From contig JAHHLF010000324.1 in NCBI GenBank assembly GCA_018679315.1, positions 1 through 30,800 of the forward strand: DNA of 30,800 bases, given 5' to 3'. Shown piece after piece: positions 1 through 7,942 of this stretch. Every line of letters starts with the position of its first letter. The stretch's first letter is position 1. The position numbers were made by a program, and so were the translations under genes. The notes under the pieces are model-generated. The model saw only the letters and a list, made by a program, of their open reading frames with translations. It was not told the origin of the DNA and made no database searches. The stretch is from Bacteroidia bacterium. Its GTDB lineage: Bacteria; Bacteroidota; Bacteroidia; Flavobacteriales; Flavobacteriaceae.

Positions 1-1003
1 GACCGGTATAGGTCATTATTCCCATGATACCTGCATAAAAAGGAAACTGAAAAATGATCGCCGAGACATTACTACTGGCCCTGCGCATTGCGATCGTAAA
101 TCGCATAGGAGTTTTATGCAGGAACAAACCCAGTACAATAAAGACAAAGATCATGATATTGAGATTCAGGTCGAATCCATTCGTAATGAAATAATGTCCC
201 AGGAATACTGCCCCCATGGCAGCAATAATATATTGCAATACCACACTGTTGTTCAGAAAGTCTGATAGCGCTCTAAATGGGAGTCGGGCTTCCTCTGCCT
301 CCTCCTGAATAGACAGTGATTCCTCTTGATCTGACAACAGCATGGCCGAAAGTTCCAAAGGATCTGATTTCTTTTTTGGCGCTAATAGCCACATAAAAAG
401 AGGTCCTAATATCAGTAAGGTGGCGATCATACCAAAATTCATCACAGAACCCAGGGTGTTCCCTGAGGCTATAGTTTCTGTCAATATGCCCTCTTCGATC
501 AGATAGTTGTCCGGAGTGTTCAATAAGAGCGGGATGGAACTGGAGAGTCCGGTCACCCAGCTAATCATAGAAAAATATACACATGCAATGAGATAGGGAT
601 AATGGATACCCTTGACCCTCAAAGCCAAATGCCGCGCGAGAACAGCAGTGATAATTACCCATCCCCAGCTTATCATGGATAATAAAAACCCCACAAACAC
701 GACGAAAAAATAGACTTGTCCCGGCTTTTTCAGGAAACCGGAAATCTTGTCAATTCCCTTTTGAATAGAGGAAGATAAGGCGATACTGTATCCGGTTACG
801 ATCAAAAGGACCATCTGCATTCCAAATTCCAGGAGCAAATAGAAGCCGTCATACCACGATGTGATCACTTCCAGTGGAGTGGCCTTCATCCAGGACATAG
901 CTACTACAGCAGTTAGCAATGTCAGGATCAATGCGAAAACAAAAGCATCCGGCATATTTTTCTTAAAAAGGTCTGTGAATTTTTGGCCGAGGCGCTCTAG
1001 CAT
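1..1003 (-). CDS. Short-chain fatty acid transporter, AtoE family (partial, 3' end outside window)
   Basis: The minus strand is open from an ATG at 1003 to the left edge, giving about 334 residues with no stop. The protein starts MLERLGQKFTDLFKKNMPDA and contains many hydrophobic segments, including one near residues 20-38 and another near 55-75. The opening, followed by a long polytopic membrane protein, is typical of the AtoE/TIGR00366 family, which imports short-chain fatty acids such as acetoacetate or butyrate through the inner membrane. A charged, Glu-rich cytoplasmic loop lies around residues 215-240. It begins 14 bases after the pssA stop on the same strand, so the two may be co-transcribed, although the functions are not obviously linked. 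The C-terminal part is missing because the window ends. The family call is from sequence resemblance; the substrate is inferred from the family only. Confidence 0.82.
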   Translation of the reverse strand, partial: MLERLGQKFTDLFKKNMPDAFVFALILTLLTAVVAMSWMKATPLEVITSWYDGFYLLLEFGMQMVLLIVTGYSIALSSSIQKGIDKISGFLKKPGQVYFFVVFVGFLLSMISWGWVIITAVLARHLALRVKGIHYPYLIACVYFSMISWVTGLSSSIPLLLNTPDNYLIEEGILTETIASGNTLGSVMNFGMIATLLILGPLFMWLLAPKKKSDPLELSAMLLSDQEESLSIQEEAEEARLPFRALSDFLNNSVVLQYIIAAMGAVFLGHYFITNGFDLNLNIMIFVFIVLGLFLHKTPMRFTIAMRRASSNVSAIIFQFPFYAGIMGIMTYTG

Positions 1004-1017
1004 ATACCGGAATTAAC

Positions 1018-1773
1018 TTAGGAATTGGAACCAGCCCATTGAGACACCAACGAACTTAAGATGTAAAAGGCGATGATTATCGGTATGGCAAGAAAAGAAA
1101 GCGTTAACAATAAAACAGCACTGATAAGGATAAAAATATAGCGTAAGGCGTTTTCCTTAAAGCTCCAGTTTGAGAATTTAAGTGCAAAAAGTTTGATCGG
1201 GGAATTCAATAAGTAAGCCGATAACAAGGTTGAAATGATCAAAACCCAGGGATCTAGAATAATCTGGTTAAGGGTATCATTGCCCTGATACAATAGGATA
1301 AGCGGAAATGAAAGAATTAGCAAAGCATTAGCCGGTGTAGGAAGGCCGATAAAGGAATCTACCTGATCTTCATCAATATTGAATCTTGCGAGTCGGTACG
1401 CAGAGGCCATGGGGATCAAAAATCCTATAAAAGGTAACCAGGATGAGAACATTCCCTCCCCGCTACCATTGATCATGTCCGGATCGAGCGTCATATTCCA
1501 GCCGCCGGTTTGTGACATGTTAAGTAATTGAAACATCACGATCCCTGGAACCAATCCGCTCGTTACCATATCGGCCAGGGAATCCAGCTGGACGCCCAAC
1601 TCGTTCTTGACATCGAGCCAGCGCGCGGCCAAACCGTCAAAAAAATCAAAAAATATCCCTGCAAACATGAATATTGCGGCATATTCCAATTTATTCAACG
1701 CAGCAAAAACAACGGCAATACTTCCGCATAAAACATTACATAAGGTGAGGAAATTGGGAATGTGTTGCTTCAT
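1018..1773 (-). CDS. pssA: CDP-diacylglycerol--serine O-phosphatidyltransferase
   Basis: This inner-membrane enzyme joins serine to CDP-diacylglycerol to make phosphatidylserine, the precursor of phosphatidylethanolamine. The CDP-alcohol phosphatidyltransferase signature is complete: D43-x2-D46-G47-x2-A50-R51-x8-G60-x3-D64-x3-D68, counted from the chosen start. Several hydrophobic segments follow, as expected for a polytopic member of the family, and 251 residues is a usual length. The start is placed at the ATG giving MKQHIPNFLTLCNVLCG, because family members begin with this block. An in-frame start 27 bases upstream would add only a short tail without homology. The gene is divergent from the DUF4105 gene and 14 bases before the fatty acid transporter. 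The call is secure; only the exact start is open. Confidence 0.93.
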   Translation of the reverse strand: MKQHIPNFLTLCNVLCGSIAVVFAALNKLEYAAIFMFAGIFFDFFDGLAARWLDVKNELGVQLDSLADMVTSGLVPGIVMFQLLNMSQTGGWNMTLDPDMINGSGEGMFSSWLPFIGFLIPMASAYRLARFNIDEDQVDSFIGLPTPANALLILSFPLILLYQGNDTLNQIILDPWVLIISTLLSAYLLNSPIKLFALKFSNWSFKENALRYIFILISAVLLLTLSFLAIPIIIAFYILSSLVSQWAGSNS

Positions 1774-1876
1774 GGAAGGTCGTTTAAGTAAAAATAGCAA
1801 AATTTTAGGGCAGGAATGGAGTCAAAATATTTATTTAGATATTTGCAGGCACCAGCAGCTACTAGCTTAACAGAAC

Positions 1877-3046
1877 ATGCAACGCTACATAGCACTCCTC
1901 ATTCTTTTCTTGTGTCTAGGCCTTAATGCCTATTCTCGTCCTGTACAGTTATCCGCCAAGGCCGAGATAAGCGTCCTGACCTGTGGACCCGGGGAAGATC
2001 TTTACGCCACTTTTGGTCATAGCGCAATCCGCGTTCAGGATCATAATTTGGGAATAGACATTGTCTATAACTATGGCACATTCGATTTTAACACGCCTAA
2101 TTTCTACACCAAATTTGCAAGAGGCCAGCTTTTGTACTCCCTCAGCCGGGAGCGCTTTGAAAATTTCTTATACACGTACCAACTTGAGAATCGATGGGTA
2201 AAGGAACAGATCCTCGATCTGGATACGCGTGAAAAGAATACGCTGTTTCAATTCCTTGAAAATAATTACAAGCCGGAAAACCGAAAATATAAGTACGATT
2301 TCCTCTTTAATAATTGCTCTACCAAAATACCTTTTGTCATTACCTCTGTTTTTGGCAATAAAATTGGATTTACGGAAGACCATCTAAAGGAGACCTCAAC
2401 CTTCAGAGATCTCATTCAGGAGAATCTGCACAGAAATTCGTGGTCTAGTTTTGGCATAGACCTGGCCCTGGGGGCAGATATAGACCGGAAAGCTGCAGTG
2501 AAAGAGCATATGTTTTTACCGATTTATGTGTTAAAGCAATTCGACCATACACAGATTGACAATAAGCCGCTGGTAAAAAGGGAAAGGACGGTCTTGGATC
2601 CATCCAATGGAGATAACAGCACTTACTTCACAACATCGCCCTTGTTTTGGTTGCTCATCTTATTTTTCTTCGTTGCCACCATCACATATATAGACTACAG
2701 GAATCTAACCCGCAGCAGATGGTTAGATGTTTTTCTATTTCTGATCACTGGAGTGATCGGTATTTTTATCATTTTTCTATGGTTCTTTACAGACCATACG
2801 GCTACAGCTAATAATGCAAATCTGTTATGGGCAGTCCCTAGTCACCTGGGTCTTATCCATATCCTGGGCAGCAAAAAGCCCCTGCCCGATTGGATTCATA
2901 AATACAGCCTGGTTAGCTTACTTTTTATGGGATTGCTTTTTATTTTTTGGTTGACCGGGATCCAAACTTTCTCACCTGTTCTACTCCCATTATTATTTGC
3001 GCTGATCCTCAGAACTGCTTATTTATGGAGATTTACAAAGGCCTGA
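1877..3046 (+). CDS. DUF4105 domain membrane protein
   Basis: The 389-residue product starts with a clear signal sequence (MQRYIALLILFLCLGLNAYS). The exported N-terminal half carries the DUF4105 (Lnb N-terminal) hallmarks: CGPGEDLYATFGHSAIRV near residues 34-52, with a conserved His, and a later NNCSTKIPF segment with a conserved Cys. The C-terminal third has about four or five membrane segments (roughly residues 255-385) separated by short loops. The family is widespread in Bacteroidota and its biochemical role is not established. The His and Cys motifs would fit a papain-like hydrolase fold, but that is inference. It is transcribed away from pssA. Nothing looks truncated. Confidence 0.85.
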   Translation: MQRYIALLILFLCLGLNAYSRPVQLSAKAEISVLTCGPGEDLYATFGHSAIRVQDHNLGIDIVYNYGTFDFNTPNFYTKFARGQLLYSLSRERFENFLYTYQLENRWVKEQILDLDTREKNTLFQFLENNYKPENRKYKYDFLFNNCSTKIPFVITSVFGNKIGFTEDHLKETSTFRDLIQENLHRNSWSSFGIDLALGADIDRKAAVKEHMFLPIYVLKQFDHTQIDNKPLVKRERTVLDPSNGDNSTYFTTSPLFWLLILFFFVATITYIDYRNLTRSRWLDVFLFLITGVIGIFIIFLWFFTDHTATANNANLLWAVPSHLGLIHILGSKKPLPDWIHKYSLVSLLFMGLLFIFWLTGIQTFSPVLLPLLFALILRTAYLWRFTKA

Positions 3047-3137
3047 TCATTTCTTTGAAAAGGTCGTGATATTATAGGTGATTATTAGCGGAATTAAAGC
3101 TATTAAGTTGTATTTTTAAAAGAGTATTAAGGAAGTC

Positions 3138-3290
3138 ATGGACAATACCATATATGTTGTACTAGCCGTATTATTCATAGTCTATTTATGGATCTCCATT
3201 TACAATAAAAGATCTGCCCGAAAAAGGAGGAAAAGAAAGTTCATGGAGCACTACCGAAGAAAAGACAAGACACGAAACGAGTCTGATTAG
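3138..3290 (+). CDS. 50-residue membrane microprotein
   Basis: A short reading frame starts at ATG 3138 behind a purine-rich AAGGAAG that could act as a ribosome site, and ends with TAG at 3288-3290. The product has one hydrophobic segment (residues 5-20, TIYVVLAVLFIVYLWI) followed by a strongly basic tail rich in Arg and Lys (residues 24-48). The positive-inside rule suggests a single-pass protein with its tail in the cytoplasm. It lies between the DUF4105 gene and the adenosyltransferase gene, 29 bases before the latter on the same strand, and may share its transcript. I do not recognise the family. The placement, start context and sensible topology support a real gene. Confidence 0.6.
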   Translation: MDNTIYVVLAVLFIVYLWISIYNKRSARKRRKRKFMEHYRRKDKTRNESD

Positions 3291-3319
3291 CGGCTACTAT
3301 CCAAAAATCATCAAACCGC

Positions 3320-3898
3320 ATGAAAATTTATACCAAAACAGGAGATGAAGGCACGACCGGCCTTCTTGGAGGCACACGGGTCGAAAAACACCATATTCGT
3401 ATTAATGCATATGGAACTATTGATGAGTTGAACAGCTGGATCGGTTTGCTGCGCGACCAGAAAATATCCAAGGTGTATAAAGGCGAGTTGATCGCTATTC
3501 AAAATAACTTGTTCACCCTTGGCTCCAGGCTGGCGACAGATCCTGAGAAGAAGACGCTTAAAAGCGGGGCGGAACGTGTTCCGATCAAATCTTTGAGTGA
3601 AGAAGATGTAGTGGCACTTGAGATGGCCATAGACAGCATGAACAATGTTTTGCCTCCAATGACCCATTTTATTCTTCCTGGCGGACACGATACTGTGTCA
3701 TACTGTCATATATGCCGTACTCTTTGCCGTCGTGCCGAGCGCAGGATGACCGAATTGCATGCTCAACAGCCTATTAATCGGCTATTCTTATCCTATATCA
3801 ACAGACTTTCCGACTATTTATTTGTCCTGGCACGAAAGTTGTCTGCTGACTTATATGTAGACGAAGTGAAATGGATTCCAGAAAAAAAGAGCACATAA
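3320..3898 (+). CDS. pduO: Cob(I)yrinic acid a,c-diamide / cob(I)alamin adenosyltransferase, PduO type
   Basis: This cytoplasmic enzyme transfers the adenosyl group of ATP to cob(I)alamin, making coenzyme B12. The N-terminus MKIYTKTGDEGTTGLLGG is the ATP-binding signature of PduO/MMAB-type enzymes. It is followed by the conserved YGTIDELNSWIG segment and, near residues 115-140, FILPGG...CRTLCRRAERR, which is also family-typical. At 192 residues it has the usual single-domain length. It is distinct from the CobA and EutT families. In flavobacteria this enzyme usually supplies methylmalonyl-CoA mutase, and meaB, the chaperone of that mutase, lies at 20035 in this window. It may be transcribed together with the microprotein just upstream. 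The function is secure; the symbol follows family usage. Confidence 0.92.
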   Translation: MKIYTKTGDEGTTGLLGGTRVEKHHIRINAYGTIDELNSWIGLLRDQKISKVYKGELIAIQNNLFTLGSRLATDPEKKTLKSGAERVPIKSLSEEDVVALEMAIDSMNNVLPPMTHFILPGGHDTVSYCHICRTLCRRAERRMTELHAQQPINRLFLSYINRLSDYLFVLARKLSADLYVDEVKWIPEKKST

Positions 3899-3933
3899 TT
3901 TCCTGAATTCTTCGTTATTTATTAAATATAGTG

Positions 3934-3965
3934 GGTGTATTCAACAATTTTCGTTGAAATACACC
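3934..3965. repeat. Inverted repeat (12-bp arms, one bulge) downstream of the adenosyltransferase gene
   Basis: GGTGTATTCAAC at 3934-3945 is the reverse complement of GTTGAAATACACC at 3953-3965 except for one extra base, leaving a 7-base loop. The hairpin sits 36 bases after the adenosyltransferase stop and just before the promoter of the DUF2795 gene. It could end transcription, but no U-run follows on the plus strand (the next bases are TAAAAAAC), so it could equally be an operator or mRNA-stabilising structure. Confidence 0.6.
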
Positions 3966-3973
3966 TAAAAAAC

Positions 3974-4003
3974 TTGGACATTAAATGATAAAATTTATTT
4001 TTG
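3974..4003 (+). promoter_or_regulatory. Bacteroidota-type promoter for the DUF2795 gene
   Basis: A -33 TTG at 3974-3976 is followed after 19 bases by TATTTTTG at 3996-4003. This is a full match to the TAnnTTTG -7 consensus of the Bacteroidota housekeeping sigma factor at the expected spacing. Transcription would start around 4010, giving a leader of about 20 bases before the ATG at 4031. Confidence 0.75.
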
Positions 4004-4030
4004 CAAAAATTTCAAAATCTTAGCTGAAAA

Positions 4031-4255
4031 ATGTATTGGACGTTAGAACTTGCATCGTACTTAAGTGATGCCCCGTGGCCAGCTACCAAAGATGAACTGA
4101 TCGATTACTCGATTCGTACCGGTGCACCCCTGGAAGTTGTGGAGAATTTACAATCCATGGAAGAAGAAGGTGGGGAGGTATATGAATCTATTGAAGAGAT
4201 CTGGCCCGACTACCCAACAGAAGAAGATTACCTCTGGAATGAGGATGAATATTAA
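4031..4255 (+). CDS. DUF2795 domain protein
   Basis: A 74-residue, highly acidic cytoplasmic protein. The first part (MYWTLELASYLSDAPWPATKDELIDYSIRTG, given here as positions 1-31) has the DUF2795 pattern, and the tail is rich in Glu, Asp and Tyr, ending in EDEY. Similar proteins are common in Flavobacteriia, often directly before secA as here, but no function is established. The gene has its own promoter at 3974-4003 and an intrinsic terminator at 4279-4306, so it appears to be a single-gene unit and not part of a secA operon. It shows no signal peptide or membrane segment. The family call is reliable; the role is unknown. Confidence 0.88.
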   Translation: MYWTLELASYLSDAPWPATKDELIDYSIRTGAPLEVVENLQSMEEEGGEVYESIEEIWPDYPTEEDYLWNEDEY

Positions 4256-4278
4256 ATCAAATCCCCTTTAAATAGCAT

Positions 4279-4306
4279 AAAAAGTCTCATTCGAGGCTTT
4301 TTTTTT
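4279..4306 (+). terminator. Intrinsic terminator after the DUF2795 gene
   Basis: AAAAAGTCTC at 4279-4288 pairs with GAGGCTTTTT at 4293-4302 (one G-U pair) around an ATTC loop, and the T-run continues to 4306. It begins 24 bases after the stop codon. It separates this gene from secA. Confidence 0.85.
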
Positions 4307-4320
4307 ATGTAATTTTGACA

Positions 4321-4368
4321 GCCGATCGGCAATTTTGCCTGACATTTTAATTTGGAACACCTTTTGCA
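4321..4368 (+). promoter_or_regulatory. Candidate secA control region: palindromes and a sigma-54-like element
   Basis: A perfect 10-base palindrome, GCCGATCGGC (4321-4330), overlaps a second inverted repeat, GGCAA-TT-TTGCC (4328-4339). The two cannot form at once. Downstream, TTTGGAACACCTTTTGCA (4351-4368) has GG at 4354-4355 and GC at 4366-4367 separated by 10 bases, the -24/-12 layout of sigma-54 promoters. I see no good TTG plus TAnnTTTG pair for the housekeeping factor here. Assignment is inference. Confidence 0.4.
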
Positions 4369-4429
4369 CCCCCTGGAGCTATGAGTATCGATTTATAGAT
4401 CGGTTCTCTGCTAATGAGAAGATTCACGT

Positions 4430-7400
4430 ATGAGTATTATCAATTCTGTTATAAAAGCCTTTGTTGGAGATAAGGCAAAGAAAGATGTAAAGGCGCTCCA
4501 GCCTATGGTGGAGAAGATAAGGTCTTTTGAGGGATCCCTCGAGGCACTATCACATGACGAGCTGAGGCAGAAGACGCTTGAATTTAAAGCCCGGATCGCC
4601 AAAGATCGGGAACCGATCATGCAACAGATTCAGGCCCTTCAATCCGAAGTAGACACATCTGACGATGTAGATAGGAAAGAATCGATCTACGGCGAGATAG
4701 ACACATTAAATGAAGAGGCCTACAAGATCACCGAAAACACCTTAAATGATTTACTTCCCGAAGCCTTTGCTGTTGTAAAAGAAACTGCGAAAAGATTCGT
4801 GAACAATAGCACTATACGGGTACAGGCATCTGCCTTCGACAGGCAATTGTCAGGATCTAAGGAATATGTTAGCCTGGAAGGCGATCATGCCATTTGGAGC
4901 AATTCCTGGGATGCTGCTGGGAAAGAAGTCACCTGGGATATGGTACACTACGATGTGCAGCTGATCGGTGGAATCTGCATGCATCAGGGAAAGATCGCTG
5001 AGATGCAGACCGGGGAAGGAAAGACATTGGTCGCTACCCTCCCACTCTACCTGAACGCACTTTCGGGTCACGGTGCACATTTGGTCACTGTAAACGACTA
5101 TCTGGCAAAAAGGGATAGCGCCTGGATGGCGCCCATCTTTGAGTTTCACGGTTTGTCAGTAGACTGTATCGATCTGAATAAACCTAATTCTGAAGGCCGA
5201 AGAGCGGCTTATAATGCGGATATAACTTACGGGACGAATAATGAATTCGGTTTTGACTATCTGCGGGATAATATGGCCCACACACCATCCGACCTGGTTC
5301 AGCGTCCCCATCATTTCGCTATTGTTGATGAAGTAGATTCCGTACTGGTCGATGATGCGCGAACGCCACTGATCATTTCCGGACCTGTACCAGAGGGAGA
5401 CCGGCATGAATTCAATGAATTGCGACCCAAGATCTCTGCCATCGTCCAAAAACAAAGACAATACCTAATAGGGGTACTGGCAGAAGCTAAAAAATTGATC
5501 AAGGAAGGCGATACCAAAGAAGGTGGCTTTCTTTTACTACGTGTTCATAGGGGCTTGCCCAAGAATAAGGCCTTGATAAAATTCCTGAGTGAAGAAGGGA
5601 TAAAACAACTTCTCCAAAAGACGGAGAACTTCTACATGCAGGATAACAACCGGGAAATGCCCAAAGTAGATGCTGAGTTATTATTTGTTATTGAAGAAAA
5701 GAACAACCAGATCGAACTTACAGACAAGGGCATCGAACATATATCCGGTGATCAGGATCATGAATTTTTTATCATGCCCGACATTGGAAGTGAGATCGCC
5801 AAAATAGAGGAACAGGGATTGGAACTGGAGAAGGAAGCAGAGCTTAAGGAAAGCCTGTTCAAGGATTTCTCTATTAAAAGCGAACGCATCCATACGATGA
5901 CCCAATTACTAAAAGCATACACTCTTTTCGAAAAAGATGTAGAGTATGTAGTTATCGATAACAAAGTAATGATCGTGGATGAGCAGACCGGTCGTATTAT
6001 GGACGGTCGTCGTTACTCAGATGGTTTGCACCAGGCGATTGAAGCAAAAGAGAATGTGAAGATCGAAGCAATGACCCAGACTTTTGCGACCATCACCCTG
6101 CAAAATTACTTCCGGATGTACAATAAACTAGCGGGGATGACGGGTACTGCCGTTACGGAAGCCGGTGAATTTTGGGAGATCTATGAACTTGATGTCATGG
6201 AGATCCCGACAAACAGACCGATCGCCAGAGATGACAAGAATGACCTGATCTATAAAACCAAGCGTGAAAAATACAATGCCATTATTGATGAGGTGACTTC
6301 CTTGTCTCAGGCCGATAGGCCGGTATTGATAGGTACTACTTCGGTGGAAGTCTCAGAGTTGCTTTCGCGAATGCTCAATCTTCGGAAGATCCCGCATAAT
6401 GTACTCAATGCAAAATTGCATAAAAAGGAAGCCGATATCGTTGCAGAGGCTGGAAATAAAGGCGTGGTGACCATTGCCACGAACATGGCCGGTAGGGGTA
6501 CGGATATAAAATTATCACAGGAAGTGAAGGATGCAGGCGGACTCGCAATTGTGGGTACAGAGCGCCATGATTCGCGACGGGTAGACAGGCAGCTGCGAGG
6601 TCGCTCTGGTCGACAAGGAGATCCGGGAAGTTCGCAATTTTATGTTTCCCTGGAAGATAATTTGATGCGACTGTTTGGATCTGAACGGGTGGCTAAAATG
6701 ATGGACCGCATGGGACTCAAGGAAGGCGAAGTGATCCAACATTCCATGATGACAAAGTCAATTGAGCGGGCACAGAAGAAAGTGGAGGAAAACAATTTCG
6801 GTATCCGAAAGCGTTTGTTGGAGTATGATGATGTGATGAATGCACAGCGGGAAGTTGTGTATAAGAGAAGAAAGCATGCTTTACAAGGAGAACGGCTGAA
6901 GGTAGATGTTGCCAATATGATCTTTGACACCTGCGAACTTATTGCCCAGACAAATAAGGATGCGAGCGACTTCAAAAACTTTGAATTTGAACTGATAAAG
7001 TATTTTTCCATAACCTCACCGGTTTCCCAGGAAGAATTCACCAAACTCGGCTTCCAGGAGATCGCGAATTTGATCTATGATGCGGCCTATGCGCACTACC
7101 AGGATAAAATGGAGCGTAGTGCCGAAACGGCATTTCCTGTGATCAAGCGTGTTTATGAAGACAAATCCAATACCTATGAGCGTATTGTCGTGCCTTTTAC
7201 AGATGGTATCAAGACCTTAAATGTGGTTACGGATCTTGCGCAGGCTTATGAGTCTCATGGGAAGCAATTGATCACAGATTTTGAAAAAAATATTACACTG
7301 GCAATCATAGATGATGCCTGGAAAACACATCTGCGTAAGATGGATGAGCTGAAACAATCCGTTCAGCTGGCAGTTCACGAACAGAAAGATCCGTTATTGA

Positions 7401-7798
7401 TCTACAAATTTGAGGCCTTTGAATTATTCAGATCAGTGATAGAAAAGGTCAATAAAGATGTGATCTCCTTCCTATTTAAGGGAGAACTCCCGACTGCTTC
7501 CAGTGAGAATATCCAGGAAGCCCGACAGGTTAGAAGGCCAAAGGAAAAACTGCGTACAACCAAAGAAGAGATCCCTAATAGTGATGAACTGGCTGCCCGT
7601 TCCAGAGCTGTTGGTCAAAACCAGCAAGGAAGGCCGCAGGTAACTGAAACAATAATCAGGGAAACACCGAAAATTGGAAGAAACGAGCGCGTGACTATAA
7701 AAAATGTCATGTCGGGAGAGAGCAAAGTGGTCAAATTCAAACAAGCAGAACCATTGATCCAGAAAGGAGAATGGGTACTAATTGATCAGGAAGCATAG
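4430..7798 (+). CDS. secA: Preprotein translocase ATPase subunit SecA
   Basis: SecA drives secretory proteins through the SecYEG channel by ATP hydrolysis at the cytoplasmic face of the inner membrane. The Walker A segment MQTGEGKT lies at residues 192-199, the Walker B/DEAD-like segment DEVDS at 300-304, and the second-motor motif NMAGRGTDI near 685-693, followed by the QLRGRSGRQGDPG arginine-finger region. The protein has 1122 residues, about 220 more than the E. coli protein. Much of the excess is an insert around residues 335-480, as is usual in Bacteroidota. The C-terminus ends in EWVLIDQEA and lacks the CxC...CC zinc-binding tail of proteobacterial SecA. The ATG at 4430 gives the expected N-terminus. 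It is transcribed alone, after a terminator, from an unusual upstream region. Confidence 0.98.
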   Translation: MSIINSVIKAFVGDKAKKDVKALQPMVEKIRSFEGSLEALSHDELRQKTLEFKARIAKDREPIMQQIQALQSEVDTSDDVDRKESIYGEIDTLNEEAYKITENTLNDLLPEAFAVVKETAKRFVNNSTIRVQASAFDRQLSGSKEYVSLEGDHAIWSNSWDAAGKEVTWDMVHYDVQLIGGICMHQGKIAEMQTGEGKTLVATLPLYLNALSGHGAHLVTVNDYLAKRDSAWMAPIFEFHGLSVDCIDLNKPNSEGRRAAYNADITYGTNNEFGFDYLRDNMAHTPSDLVQRPHHFAIVDEVDSVLVDDARTPLIISGPVPEGDRHEFNELRPKISAIVQKQRQYLIGVLAEAKKLIKEGDTKEGGFLLLRVHRGLPKNKALIKFLSEEGIKQLLQKTENFYMQDNNREMPKVDAELLFVIEEKNNQIELTDKGIEHISGDQDHEFFIMPDIGSEIAKIEEQGLELEKEAELKESLFKDFSIKSERIHTMTQLLKAYTLFEKDVEYVVIDNKVMIVDEQTGRIMDGRRYSDGLHQAIEAKENVKIEAMTQTFATITLQNYFRMYNKLAGMTGTAVTEAGEFWEIYELDVMEIPTNRPIARDDKNDLIYKTKREKYNAIIDEVTSLSQADRPVLIGTTSVEVSELLSRMLNLRKIPHNVLNAKLHKKEADIVAEAGNKGVVTIATNMAGRGTDIKLSQEVKDAGGLAIVGTERHDSRRVDRQLRGRSGRQGDPGSSQFYVSLEDNLMRLFGSERVAKMMDRMGLKEGEVIQHSMMTKSIERAQKKVEENNFGIRKRLLEYDDVMNAQREVVYKRRKHALQGERLKVDVANMIFDTCELIAQTNKDASDFKNFEFELIKYFSITSPVSQEEFTKLGFQEIANLIYDAAYAHYQDKMERSAETAFPVIKRVYEDKSNTYERIVVPFTDGIKTLNVVTDLAQAYESHGKQLITDFEKNITLAIIDDAWKTHLRKMDELKQSVQLAVHEQKDPLLIYKFEAFELFRSVIEKVNKDVISFLFKGELPTASSENIQEARQVRRPKEKLRTTKEEIPNSDELAARSRAVGQNQQGRPQVTETIIRETPKIGRNERVTIKNVMSGESKVVKFKQAEPLIQKGEWVLIDQEA

Positions 7799-7813
7799 GT
7801 AGATACGCAGTAA

Positions 7814-7868
7814 AGTGAAGGACAAGACATACATTTGAGTGTCGAATTTATTTCACTCTTCTTTTTTA
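7814..7868 (+). terminator. Possible secA terminator
   Basis: AGTGAA (7814-7819) can pair with TTCACT (7852-7857), with an inner GACA/TGTC pairing (7821-7824 with 7840-7843), and a T-rich stretch, CTTCTTTTTT, follows. The stem is short and the loop large, so this is a weak call based on position and the T-run. Confidence 0.35.
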
Positions 7869-7942
7869 ATTACCTCAAACAATAGTAGCTTTACATAGCG
7901 GATAGCCAAGGAATACTTGTTCTTTTATCCTGTCCGTGCCCA

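Noticed and set aside
6640..7044. 134-codon minus-strand frame inside secA
   Set aside because: It lies wholly within the conserved secA coding sequence in the opposite direction and has no recognisable motif or start context.
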